This document shows positions 33,359 through 41,418 of a stretch of DNA of 64,000 nt, one piece after another. The stretch lies in the NCBI RefSeq assembly GCF_040544555.1, contig NZ_JBEPKD010000001.1:620001-684000 (forward strand). Reading direction: 5' to 3'. The translations under genes and the position numbers were made by a program. The notes below the pieces were generated by a model, which worked only from the letters and a program-made list of their open reading frames with translations, was not told where the DNA came from and did not search any database. This DNA comes from Halalkalibacter oceani. GTDB taxonomy: Bacteria; Bacillota; Bacilli; Bacillales; Bacillaceae_D. Each line of letters opens with the position of its first letter. The stretch's first letter is position 1.

Positions 33359-33393
33359 AGGCCCTCACCTTCCTTTTCAGAAGATAAGAGCCT
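33359..33393 (-). terminator. Leader hairpin (possible attenuator) upstream of the DUF2325 gene
   Basis: In minus-strand RNA, AGGCTCTTATCTTC pairs along its full 14 nt with GAAGGTGAGGGCCT using three G-U pairs, followed by TTCTTT. The opposite strand would have mismatches at those positions, so the structure belongs to the DUF2325 leader. The rest of the 370-nt gap to yezD holds the yezD promoter and no further gene. Confidence 0.6.
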
Positions 33394-33497
33394 CTAGAGG
33401 TCTAGTCGGACTACATGTTTTCAATTGCTTATTCATATTTTACCATCATAAATATAAGTTTTCAAGTGTGTTTAATTGGTTTTTTACAAAAACTAAG

Positions 33498-33526
33498 TTG
33501 ACATATAAATCTTATCGTCATACTAT
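33498..33526 (+). promoter_or_regulatory. Sigma-A promoter of yezD and the former sulfate-transport operon
   Basis: A perfect TTGACA, 17-nt spacer and TACTAT lie about 155 nt upstream of yezD on the plus strand. The A+T-rich stretch after the -10 could bind a cysteine-metabolism regulator, but no motif is decisive. Confidence 0.75.
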
Positions 33527-33681
33527 ACTATTAATCTAAAAAGTAACATGATCTCGTTGATCGGTCGACCGAAAACAAGATCAAGGAAAAGGAGGAGATC
33601 GTCAAACAGACTGGTATTGCGTCTTTCCAATAGGAAAGTTAAACGTCCACCCATTCCATTCCAATAAGGGAGGTATTCGGC

Positions 33682-33849
33682 ATGAGCTATCTTGAAGCTG
33701 AAAAGTTGGAAAAAATCAAAAATGCCCTGGAAAGAATTAAATTTGGTTCCGTTCTGCTTACGATCCACGATGGTCAATTAACGCAAATTGATGCTACCGA
33801 AAAAGTCCGCTTCCCGCAAAAGAAAAGCAGTCAACCAAAGAAATATTGA
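33682..33849 (+). CDS. yezD: YezD-family small protein (DUF2292)
   Basis: A 55-residue protein with the DUF2292 core IKNALERIKFGSVLLTIHDGQLTQIDATEKVR, a KH-like beta-alpha-beta fold of unknown biochemical role. It is commonly found with sulfur assimilation and methionine/cysteine genes. AGGGAGG stands upstream. It is the first gene of a transcript that continues into the broken sbp-cysA region, where intact relatives have a complete sulfate importer. Confidence 0.82.
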   Translation: MSYLEAEKLEKIKNALERIKFGSVLLTIHDGQLTQIDATEKVRFPQKKSSQPKKY

Positions 33850-33936
33850 AGTCTATCGGACAACCGAAGACTTCTCATTCACCACGTAAGGTGAGATGGG
33901 AAGTTTTTTTTATTGCCAATAGAAGGAGTGAGAAGA

Positions 33937-34365
33937 ATGACGAAAAAAAGAACAGCCGTCAAGCACATCACAGCGGCGGCGGTCGTCCTGTTTGTATTAA
34001 GCGCCTCCGGTGGAAACACATCTACTACTGATCAGGCAGAGGAGCCTTCCGAACGCGGCGGCCCGATTGAATTGCTGAATATTTCCTATGACCCGACGCG
34101 TGAACTGTATCAGGATTTCAACAAAGAATTTTCCTCTTTTTGGGAAGAAGAGACCGGAGAAACCGTCACCTTCCAGCAATCTCACGGAGGCTCCGGCAGT
34201 CAGGCCAGGTCGATTGTTGACGGGCTTGAAGCCGATGTTGCCACGCTGGCGCTCGCCTATGACATCGACATGCTTCATGAAACACGGCAGCTGATTCCGG
34301 CAGATTGGCAGCAACGCTTACCGGATAACTCGACCCCTTATACGTCGCCTTGGACGCCAAAGTAA
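33937..34365 (+). pseudogene. sbp: Truncated sulfate-binding protein gene (sbp remnant)
   Basis: About the first 140 codons of a periplasmic sulfate/thiosulfate-binding protein: IELLNISYDPTRELYQDFN, QSHGGSGSQARSIVDGLEADV and LPDNSTPYTS are diagnostic. The frame then breaks into cysA sequence and stops. The lipobox reads LSASGG where relatives have LSACGG, so the lipid-anchor cysteine has become serine. Good AAGGAG site and ATG survive. It cannot encode a working receptor. Confidence 0.85.
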
Positions 34366-34823
34366 GAAAGGATTTGCGCCGATGGCTGCGAAACCTTCAG
34401 CAAGTCGGTACGCCGGAGGAAGTTTATGAGCAGCCGAGAAGTCCTTTCGTTTATGATTTTTTAGGAAATGTCAATGTATTTAAAGGACGGCTCCAGCAAG
34501 GGGTCATTCATCTCGACAAGCATCAAATTGCCGCCCCGGCATACTCCGGCAGCGATGACACAGAAGCCGTTGCTTACGCCCGCCCGCATCATATGGACAT
34601 TACGCGCGAAAAAAGCGGGCACGCGATTCCTGCCACCGTCCATCATATTCATGCCGTCGGACCGCTCGTATTCATCGAATTAAAATGGAAAAACAATACG
34701 GAGCTGCTGCAAATTGAATTATCGAAAGAGCGGTTTGAAGAGCTTCTTCTGACGTTAAACGAACAGGTTTATGTCTCCCCCAACCATGTCACGGTTTTCC
34801 TCCCTGAGGAATTTTCAATTTGA
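34350..34823 (+). pseudogene. cysA: Truncated sulfate ABC transporter ATPase gene (cysA remnant)
   Basis: The frame starts at LDAKVRKDLRRWLRNL, which in intact CysA follows Walker B, and jumps directly to QVGTPEEVYEQP. About 40 residues carrying the H-loop histidine region (normally VFVTHDQEEA) are missing in frame. The C-terminal regulatory domain (RPHHMDI, HIHAVGPLVF) is complete. Walker A, signature motif and Walker B are gone, fused away with the two permease genes. At least two deletions are needed to explain it. Confidence 0.85.
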
Positions 34824-34837
34824 TCCCCACTCCATGA

Positions 34838-34885
34838 GACTGGGTAAAAGGTAAAAAAACAACCTTTGATCCCGGTCCCTTTTTT
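34838..34885 (+). terminator. Terminator after the cysA remnant
   Basis: GACTGGG and CCCGGTC pair (one wobble) with an inner AAAGGT/ACCTTT arm, followed by seven T on the plus strand. It is the surviving terminator of the former sulfate operon. Confidence 0.75.
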
Positions 34886-34925
34886 CTCCACTTTTAGACG
34901 AAATCCTCTAAAAATATCTATATTT

Positions 34926-34951
34926 TGAAACATTCTTCCCTTTCGCCCGTA
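34926..34951 (+). promoter_or_regulatory. Sigma-W promoter of floT
   Basis: TGAAAC, a 16-nt spacer and CGTA match the sigma-W consensus exactly, 57 nt upstream of the flotillin start codon. B. subtilis floT is also sigma-W dependent, so envelope stress or antimicrobial peptides probably induce it. Confidence 0.85.
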
Positions 34952-35007
34952 TAAATAGGTGAGCAAGAAAATAATCTTGCTACACCACTACATAGGAGCG
35001 TGAAAAG

Positions 35008-36537
35008 ATGACATCGATTATTTGGTTTATCGTACTTGGGGTTTTATTTTTCTTACTATTAATTGGCAGCGCGATCGGCTTCTTTATTTTTAAAAGAAGA
35101 TACCGGACGGCAAGCTCGAATGAAGCCTTAATTATTACCGGTCCTAATTTAGGAAATCCCGAAGACGATCAGCGGATTTTCAATGATGAAAACGGAAGAA
35201 GCTTAAAAATTATTCGCGGGGGCGGCGTTCGCCTCAAGTTCTTTCAAACATGCACTCCCGTCGATCTTAATTCCTTTCAAATTAAATTGACAACGCCTAA
35301 AGTGTACACAGTTCAGGGGGTTCCGGTAATCGCTGACGCCGTCACCTCAGTCAAAATTTCCGATTCCTTAATTGGAATTGCCAACTATGCCGAACAATTT
35401 CTTGGTAAAAAGCAGTCAGAGATTGAAGAAGAAGTATCCAAAGTACTCGGCACCAACTTGCGGGCGATTTTATCAAAGCTGACCGTCGAGGAAATCAATA
35501 ATGACCGCGAATCCTTCAATCACCAGGTCCAAGATATCGCTCAAAAAGAATTGGATAATATGGGCTTCAAAATTACGTCATTCGGTTTGGATGATTTACG
35601 GGATGCCGACGAGGAAAATGGCTATTTAGATAATCTCGGGCGTCCACGTATCGCCGAAATTCGCAAAAAAGCGGAAATGGCAGAATCCGACGCTGAGAAG
35701 GAAACGAGAATGTATCGTGCGCGAAATGATCAGGAAGCGCAGGATGAAGAAAATATCCGCTTAAGTGCAATTGCCGAATCGCGCAAGGAAAAAGATATTA
35801 AAGAAGCGCAGATCAAAGAAGAAACGGAACGGGCCCGCGCCAAATCAGAACAGGCCTACGAGCTCGAGAAAGCACGTCTCGCCCAACAGGTGAAGGAAGA
35901 AGAAATGAAAATCCAATATATTGAGCGCCAACGCCAGGTTGAGCTTGAACTGGAGGAGCAAAAGCGCCGAAAAGCCCAGGCTGACGCCGATGCTTATGAT
36001 ATTAAAGCTCGCTCAGAAGCAGAGGCAGAGAAATACCGGATTGACGGGGAAGCAAAAGCAGCCGTTGAACGCGAAAAAGGACTTGCCGAAGCTTCCGTCA
36101 TCCGCGAACGGGGAACGGCTGAGGCAGAAGCGAAACGGCAAATGGCTGAGGCGATGGAGAAATACGGAGAAGCCGCTGTTCTTGAAATGTTTATCAATAT
36201 GCTTCCGAAATACGCCCACGAAATTGCCCAGCCGCTTTCCAAAATCGAGCAAATGAAAGTGATTGATATGGGAGGCGCCGATTCTGCGGGCGGAGCTTCG
36301 AAAATTACAAACAATGTCACGAGAACGATGCTCGGCCTCCAGGAAAGCCTGAAGGAAAGCACCGGTATGGATTTAAAAGCGATGCTGGAAAGCTATGTTT
36401 CACGAGGCAAAGCCAATCACTTTGGCCAAATGCAGGAAACCGCTTCAACAGCAGAACAGGCGGAGCCTGAACAAAATCCGGAACCATCTCCTCTCCAGGA
36501 AACAAGTGAAGAGGACGAACAGCAAGAGGAGAAGTAA
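35008..36537 (+). CDS. floT: Flotillin FloT (YuaG-like)
   Basis: Membrane-microdomain scaffold of 509 residues. A single membrane segment lies at 4-27. The SPFH/band-7 domain (about 30-215) is followed by a long coiled coil (about 215-400) rich in Glu, Ala, Lys and Arg, with EAEAEKY- and AEAEAK-type repeats. A C-terminal region (KIEQMKVIDMGG) and an acidic, Gln/Glu-rich tail complete it. AGGAG precedes the ATG. In B. subtilis it follows the NfeD-type gene yuaF; here no NfeD gene is adjacent, so it stands alone under its own sigma-W promoter. Confidence 0.94.
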   Translation: MTSIIWFIVLGVLFFLLLIGSAIGFFIFKRRYRTASSNEALIITGPNLGNPEDDQRIFNDENGRSLKIIRGGGVRLKFFQTCTPVDLNSFQIKLTTPKVYTVQGVPVIADAVTSVKISDSLIGIANYAEQFLGKKQSEIEEEVSKVLGTNLRAILSKLTVEEINNDRESFNHQVQDIAQKELDNMGFKITSFGLDDLRDADEENGYLDNLGRPRIAEIRKKAEMAESDAEKETRMYRARNDQEAQDEENIRLSAIAESRKEKDIKEAQIKEETERARAKSEQAYELEKARLAQQVKEEEMKIQYIERQRQVELELEEQKRRKAQADADAYDIKARSEAEAEKYRIDGEAKAAVEREKGLAEASVIRERGTAEAEAKRQMAEAMEKYGEAAVLEMFINMLPKYAHEIAQPLSKIEQMKVIDMGGADSAGGASKITNNVTRTMLGLQESLKESTGMDLKAMLESYVSRGKANHFGQMQETASTAEQAEPEQNPEPSPLQETSEEDEQQEEK

Positions 36538-36581
36538 GCCGCCTGAAAAAAGCGGAGTCTAGTCTGCCCATCATAGCAAAC

Positions 36582-36610
36582 GTGAGCAGGGAAGCGGTTT
36601 CCCTGCTCAC
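36582..36610 (+). terminator. Hairpin after floT
   Basis: A perfect 12-bp stem (GTGAGCAGGGAA and complement) with a 5-nt loop about 45 nt after the stop codon. T run is minimal. Confidence 0.65.
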
Positions 36611-36695
36611 TTAGTGCTGCCCGGAAGCGTCTCTTCACTTATGAACCTTTCATCGCTTCCTGAAGCAACCCGTTTTTTCACTACATACCCCCGTA

Positions 36696-36724
36696 TTAAC
36701 ACCCTCCCCCTCACATGCTATAAT
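36696..36724 (+). promoter_or_regulatory. Sigma-A promoter of the repeat-containing coiled-coil gene
   Basis: TTAACA, 17-nt spacer and a perfect TATAAT, 30 nt upstream of the start codon. Confidence 0.8.
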
Positions 36725-36754
36725 AGAACAAAAAGAATAGAGAGGAGCACTACT

Positions 36755-37129
36755 ATGGAAAGCATGGAGTTAATTTTAAAAGAACTACAAACCTTAAACG
36801 AGCGGGTGCAAAAGCTAGAACAAAATATGGCTACCAAGGATGATATTGCCAATATGGCTACCAAAGACGATATTGCCAATATGGCCACCAAAGACGATAT
36901 TGCCAATATGGCCACCAAAGACGATATTGCCAATATGGCCACCAAAGACGATATTGCCAATATGGCTACCAAAGACGATATTCATCAATTAAATAATAAG
37001 CTCGATGCCATTACGACCCAAGTTACCCTTCATCTTAACCAAGATAGAACCTTGAACGATCTTTCCCAAAAAGTAAATGACCATGAAATGGATATCCGCT
37101 TACTGAAACGAATGATAGCAACGAATTAA
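36755..37129 (+). CDS. Coiled-coil protein with six MATKDDIAN repeats
   Basis: A 124-residue soluble protein. Residues 1-24 are a leucine-heptad helix (LILKELQTLNERVQKLEQ), 25-78 are six copies of the nonapeptide MATKDDIAN (the last ends IHQ), and 79-124 are a second heptad helix. It is probably an extended oligomerising coiled coil; I do not recognise a functional family. GAGAGGAG and a consensus promoter show it is expressed. The repeats are almost identical at DNA level, so copy number may vary between strains without breaking the frame. Confidence 0.75.
   Translation: MESMELILKELQTLNERVQKLEQNMATKDDIANMATKDDIANMATKDDIANMATKDDIANMATKDDIANMATKDDIHQLNNKLDAITTQVTLHLNQDRTLNDLSQKVNDHEMDIRLLKRMIATN
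36827..36988 (+). repeat. Six tandem 27-bp repeats
   Basis: Six in-frame 27-bp units of ATGGCYACCAAAGACGATATTGCCAAT, most pairs differing by 0-3 bases; the last unit diverges at its 3' end. Unit length is a multiple of three, so slippage changes protein length by nine residues per unit. Confidence 0.95.
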
Positions 37130-37387
37130 TTTTTTTCAAAGTAACATGCCCGACTCTCAAAGCCTCTTCGTTTTTTTTCTTCTGCCATACGTTTCTTCAA
37201 CCGAATTCACCCGACGCTGCTTCTTCAATTTCATCTTCATAAAACGTCCTTTCGATTTTCTTATTTAATTCAGTCCTGTCTAGCTATCTGGCAAAACATT
37301 GTTCAGGTGATAGAAATAGAATTTCACTATTATTCATGATACGATGTCGAATAGAAAGATAAAGACAGGAATGGAGACGGAGATTGA

Positions 37388-38494
37388 ATGAAACGAAGGG
37401 TGCTTGTATCGCTATTATTGTTTTTACTTGTCTATAGTGGCTTAGTCATTTATATCGGCTGGAACGGCTGGATTTGGCTGCAATCCGTTTTTCAGCTTGA
37501 AAACGGTCTCGTTTACACAGCGGCCGTCACCCTCGCCGCATACTCTTATTTTATTAGCCGGATAAGCTCGCTTTCTCTTTTTAGAATCATCGGCGCGTAC
37601 TGGCTTGGTATTTTTCAATATGCGCTTTTGCTCATCCCTCTGGCCAATCTCGCTTATGCGATTCTTTCCTTGTTTCCGGTTGATCAACAGATGCTGCTCT
37701 TTTGGATTGGGTTGATTGTCATTATAGCCGTGGCCACGATTATCGCCTATGGCTCCTCTCAGGCATACAGCCCTGTGATCCGCCCCTATCAGCTACACAT
37801 CGCCAAAAAAGCGGACAATCACAAAAACCTTCGGATCGCGGTCGCTTCTGATATGCATTTTGGAACATTATCAGGAAAAGCTCACGCCCGGCGGCTCGCC
37901 GCTTTCATTAATAAGATCAAACCAGACCTTATTTTATTACCGGGCGACATCGTTGATGACGATCCCGATGTTTTCAAAAAGAAAAAAATGGGCGAGGAAA
38001 TGAGCCGGCTCAAAGCCCCTCTCGGCGTTTATGCCGTATTAGGCAATCATGAATACTACGGTAAAAAAATCCCGGAGTTTATCGAAGAAATGGCAGAAAG
38101 CGGCGTAACCGTCCTGCTCGATGAAACAGTGGAGGTTGACGGCAGCTTTTACCTGATAGGCCGCAAAGATCGAACCGATTACACGCGGGCTTCTGTAGCG
38201 GAGCTGGCCCAATCACTCGACAAGGCAAAGCCTGTGCTAATGCTCGACCATCAGCCATATGAATTGGAAAAAGCCGAAAAAGCAGGTGTCGACCTACTGC
38301 TTTCCGGTCATACCCATCGTGGTCAGCTTGCCCCTAACCACCTGTTCACAAAAAGGCTCTTTGAGATTGATTGGGGATACCACCGGAGAAATACCCTCCA
38401 GACGATTGTCTCATCCGGCTTCGGCTTTTGGGGGCCGCCCCTTCGAATCGGCAGCCGTTCGGAAATCGTGCAAATTGATTTGACGTTTGAGTAA
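37388..38494 (+). CDS. Membrane-anchored metallophosphoesterase (YkuE-like)
   Basis: Residues 1-125 carry about four membrane helices; from 150 a calcineurin-like phosphoesterase follows, with all metal motifs: SDMHFGT, PGDIVDD, GNHEYYG, and SGHTHRGQ. Two metal ions and phospho-substrate hydrolysis at the membrane are expected; relatives may act on lipid-linked or envelope phosphates. Length is 368 residues. The 258-nt gap upstream shows no gene and no promoter I would defend. Confidence 0.88.
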   Translation: MKRRVLVSLLLFLLVYSGLVIYIGWNGWIWLQSVFQLENGLVYTAAVTLAAYSYFISRISSLSLFRIIGAYWLGIFQYALLLIPLANLAYAILSLFPVDQQMLLFWIGLIVIIAVATIIAYGSSQAYSPVIRPYQLHIAKKADNHKNLRIAVASDMHFGTLSGKAHARRLAAFINKIKPDLILLPGDIVDDDPDVFKKKKMGEEMSRLKAPLGVYAVLGNHEYYGKKIPEFIEEMAESGVTVLLDETVEVDGSFYLIGRKDRTDYTRASVAELAQSLDKAKPVLMLDHQPYELEKAEKAGVDLLLSGHTHRGQLAPNHLFTKRLFEIDWGYHRRNTLQTIVSSGFGFWGPPLRIGSRSEIVQIDLTFE

Positions 38495-38578
38495 TCACAA
38501 AAAAAGTCGATGGAATGAAGCAGTACTCAAGAAAATGAAGTAGCCGCGCTATTTGTTAAAACGTCCTCCTTCACCACC

Positions 38579-38613
38579 AAAAAAGCCGCCTCCACGCTGA
38601 GGCAGCTTTTTTT
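38579..38613. terminator. Bidirectional terminator between phosphoesterase and amidase genes
   Basis: AAGCCGCCTC and GAGGCAGCTT pair around a 6-nt loop with A runs before and T runs after, so it can work on both converging transcripts. Confidence 0.85.
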
Positions 38614-38617
38614 TATC

Positions 38618-39559
38618 TCAAGAAGGTTCGGTAAAAATGGCTAATGGTAATAGTGCACTGACGACATATTGACCTGCATCGACAATTTCTGAGATTTTCA
38701 GGTCGACGCAAAGGCTTGATAAAAGGTAGGCGTCCACTTTCGGAAGCTTGTACGTTTCTGCCAGATAATCGACCATTGAACGAATCGCGTCCTGAGCGGC
38801 TGTCATTAGATCAGGGCCGACACCTGTTGTGCCATAAAAGCCTTTGTCATTCACTTTAGGGGTGAGCGGGCCGTTCGTCTGAAATTGCGGGGAAGGAATC
38901 GACTTCCCTTTTAGCACGGTGAATTTCAGGCTTGAATACATCGGGCATTCCAGCGCCGATACACAAACCTCCCCATCCCCCTGCGCCGCATGCCCGTCTC
39001 CGCAGCTGAACAGCGCGCCTTTTTCCTGAATCGGCAAATACAACGTGGTCCCGATCGTCAGCTGTCTTGTATCCATATTGCCGCCAAACGTTCCGGGCGG
39101 CATAACCGGACTTCCGTCTGCGTCTTTCGGACAGACACCCATCGTCCCGAGAAACGGTTCAATCGGCACTTTAATATCTTCTCTGAAATGAATGTACGCG
39201 CCATCCGCTAAATCAAATGTGCGTAAATAAGCATCGGGAAAATCGTCCGGTAGAAGTCCAAGTCCCGGTAAAACAGCTGTCCAGCCCCAGCCCTTCGGCT
39301 TTAAATCAAGAATCTCAATCGCCAGCGTATCACCAGGCTCTGCTTCATTGATGTAGACAGGGCCGGCAAGCGGGTATACACGATTCCAGTCAAGACTGGC
39401 AATCGCCTCAGTCGTCGATTCAAGCGAAAATTGATTATCGGTTACTTCCCGTGTTTCAAATATGACCGTGTCCCCGCTGTCAATCGTTAAAACAGGCTGA
39501 TGCTGCTTGTCCCAAGTAAAATGAACAACATCGTTTGGAAAGAAGTGCGTTTTAGCCAT
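38618..39559 (-). CDS. Acetamidase/formamidase family protein
   Basis: A 313-residue FmdA/AmdA-type amidohydrolase releasing ammonia from formamide or acetamide. Diagnostic stretches are PNDVVHFTWD, YPLAGPVYI, EPGDTLAIEIL, GDGHAAQGDGEVCVSALE (metal-binding Asp/His) and FQTNGPL. The start is set by GGAGG 6 nt upstream of MAKTHF; the frame runs open another 150 nt upstream but without a site. It is a stand-alone gene, divergent from the zinc alcohol dehydrogenase. Confidence 0.87.
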   Translation of the reverse strand: MAKTHFFPNDVVHFTWDKQHQPVLTIDSGDTVIFETREVTDNQFSLESTTEAIASLDWNRVYPLAGPVYINEAEPGDTLAIEILDLKPKGWGWTAVLPGLGLLPDDFPDAYLRTFDLADGAYIHFREDIKVPIEPFLGTMGVCPKDADGSPVMPPGTFGGNMDTRQLTIGTTLYLPIQEKGALFSCGDGHAAQGDGEVCVSALECPMYSSLKFTVLKGKSIPSPQFQTNGPLTPKVNDKGFYGTTGVGPDLMTAAQDAIRSMVDYLAETYKLPKVDAYLLSSLCVDLKISEIVDAGQYVVSALLPLAIFTEPS

Positions 39560-39789
39560 ATGAAACCTCCTTTGCTTGATTACATTCACTATAGCAAATT
39601 GAGCGAATATTTCAAAGAAAAACCACTCTTTCCTTTCTGCGTATGCGCCCCTCCTTCCCACGCATACTACTGCTAAGGAGCCAAGCAATTTTCTAGTCAA
39701 TGCAAACAAAATTTGCTATATTTTGTGATGAGACTAGGCCAAAAACACTGGCTATTTTTGCTCAATTTCAACTTAGGGAGTGCGAAAAA

Positions 39790-40878
39790 ATGAAAATCAA
39801 AGCTGCTGTAACTCATGAGCAAGGACAGGATTTTAAAATTGAAGAGGTGGAGCTGCACGAACCTCGCCTTGATGAAGTACTAATTAAAATTGTGGCCTCT
39901 GGCGTTTGCCACACTGATGCGGTCGCTCGCGATATAGGGCTTTCACCGTTTCCAGCCGTGTTCGGGCACGAAGGAGCCGGGATCGTCGAGAAGGTCGGTG
40001 AAGGCGTCCAGAATATAGCACCAGGGGATCATGTTGTTCTTTCCTATGCGTATTGCGGAAGCTGTGAAAACTGCTTGAGCGGTCATTCCTCCACATGTGA
40101 GAATTTTAACGATTTGAATTTTGGCGGTGAAATGAGTGACGGTACTCACCGTCTTCATCAGCATGACCAGCCTGTGTCGACTTTCTTCGGACAATCTTCC
40201 TTCGGTACTTACGCCGTGGCGAACCAGCGGAATGTCGTTAAGGTTGACAAAGACGTTGATCTTGCTCTGCTTGGACCATTAGGATGCGGGATTCAAACGG
40301 GTAGCGGAACGGTCCTGAATAAGCTTAAGCCCGCTTTTGGTTCTTCCATCGCCATTTATGGGGCTGGAGCGGTCGGCTTAAGTGCTGTAATGGCCGCTAA
40401 AATCGCCGGCTGCAAGCACATCATTGCCGTCGATATTCACGATAACCGGCTTGAGCTGGCTAAGGAACTCGGTGCCACCCATGTCTTAAATGGCCAAAAA
40501 AGCGATGTCGTAAAAGAAATTAAAGCCATTACCGGAAGTGGAACTCACTACGCGATCGAGACGACGGGTGTTCCTCCTGTGGTGAAACAATCTGTTCACG
40601 CGCTTCGTCCGCTAGGAGCGGTGGCGATTGTCGGCGTGACGCCAGCGATCGAATTTGACGTTCACAACGATATTATGGCGGAAGGAAAAACGATTATGGG
40701 CGTCATCGAAGGAGACGCGGTGCCACAATTGTTTATCCCTGAATTGGTTGAGTATTATAAAAAAGGATTATTTCCTTTCGACAAGCTCGTCCAGTTTTAT
40801 GAATTTGATCAAATTAACCAGGCATTTGAGGATTCAAAAACAGGAAAAACAATCAAGCCGATTTTAAAAATCAGCTAA
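39790..40878 (+). CDS. Zinc-dependent alcohol dehydrogenase (class III/aryl-alcohol type)
   Basis: A 362-residue medium-chain dehydrogenase. Catalytic zinc ligands are Cys40 (GVCHTD), His60-Glu61 (GHEGAG); the structural zinc loop has Cys89, 92, 95 and 103. YGAGAVGLSAV is the NAD-binding loop with an aspartate at the end of the next strand (AVDIHDNRL), favouring NAD. LGPLGCGIQTG is typical of aryl-alcohol and formaldehyde-type members. The ATG was chosen for its AGGGAG site. Substrate unknown. Confidence 0.9.
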   Translation: MKIKAAVTHEQGQDFKIEEVELHEPRLDEVLIKIVASGVCHTDAVARDIGLSPFPAVFGHEGAGIVEKVGEGVQNIAPGDHVVLSYAYCGSCENCLSGHSSTCENFNDLNFGGEMSDGTHRLHQHDQPVSTFFGQSSFGTYAVANQRNVVKVDKDVDLALLGPLGCGIQTGSGTVLNKLKPAFGSSIAIYGAGAVGLSAVMAAKIAGCKHIIAVDIHDNRLELAKELGATHVLNGQKSDVVKEIKAITGSGTHYAIETTGVPPVVKQSVHALRPLGAVAIVGVTPAIEFDVHNDIMAEGKTIMGVIEGDAVPQLFIPELVEYYKKGLFPFDKLVQFYEFDQINQAFEDSKTGKTIKPILKIS

Positions 40879-40885
40879 TCGATGC

Positions 40886-40919
40886 GGGGCATCAAGGCGG
40901 AACGACCTCCTTATGCCCC
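40886..40919. terminator. Hairpin between converging alcohol dehydrogenase and cyclotransferase genes
   Basis: GGGGCAT and ATGCCCC pair around a 20-nt interrupted loop; it overlaps the cyclotransferase stop codon. No strong T run. Confidence 0.5.
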
Positions 40920-41321
40920 CTCTTCCTTACCGCTATCCTGCCCGGAAAAAGTGAACCAATCGCCACTGCTTATTTCAGCATCGAGATTCTGTAATGGTTT
41001 TCCCGCTATATAGACGTAGGCCTGATGCTGGCGTTTACCAAATACCGTTTGGCGAATCCGCTCGTATAAATTATTGTCGCCATTTACGACATAATCCTCA
41101 AGCTCGTCAATTTTTGCTAATATCTCCGCATCCACGACATACAGCTCACCGACTACGCGTTTCTTCGGATGCCGCTTCAGTGCTGGGTAGCCATCGCCCG
41201 TATCATGGAGCTCACCGGCTGTCCAGCAGCTCCGCTCGACACAGACGGCCCGCTCCAAATAATGATCATTTTCCCCTCCAGAGCGTAATGTTCCATAAAC
41301 AAAAAGTAAATCAGTTACCAT
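40911..41321 (-). CDS. Gamma-glutamylcyclotransferase-fold protein (YtfP/GGCT-like)
   Basis: A 136-residue AIG2/GGCT-like domain. The substrate loop VYGTLRSGG at residues 9-17 is the family hallmark. KIDELEDY supplies the expected acidic catalytic residue, and YVYIAGKPL is the closing strand. Family members release 5-oxoproline from gamma-glutamyl amines. The gene stands alone and the substrate is not predictable. Confidence 0.87.
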   Translation of the reverse strand: MVTDLLFVYGTLRSGGENDHYLERAVCVERSCWTAGELHDTGDGYPALKRHPKKRVVGELYVVDAEILAKIDELEDYVVNGDNNLYERIRQTVFGKRQHQAYVYIAGKPLQNLDAEISSGDWFTFSGQDSGKEEGA

Positions 41322-41418
41322 TGTTCTGTTCCCACCTCATTCGTTTCTGCTGTGAGGAAAATAGTAAAATGGACAAAAGGACAGACAGCTCGCAAACTGC
41401 CTCTCCTCTTTATTCGTC

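Noticed and set aside
33359..33400. SAM (S-box) riboswitch before the DUF2325 gene
   Set aside because: Only CTCTTATC resembles it; the GGTGGAGGGA, GAAACCC and GCAACC blocks are missing.
36827..36988. Six direct repeats resembling a CRISPR array
   Set aside because: There are no spacers; the 27-bp units abut and encode an in-frame nonapeptide within an expressed gene.
37130..37387. Gene in the gap before the phosphoesterase
   Set aside because: Only a 27-codon minus-strand frame without a ribosome-binding site was found.
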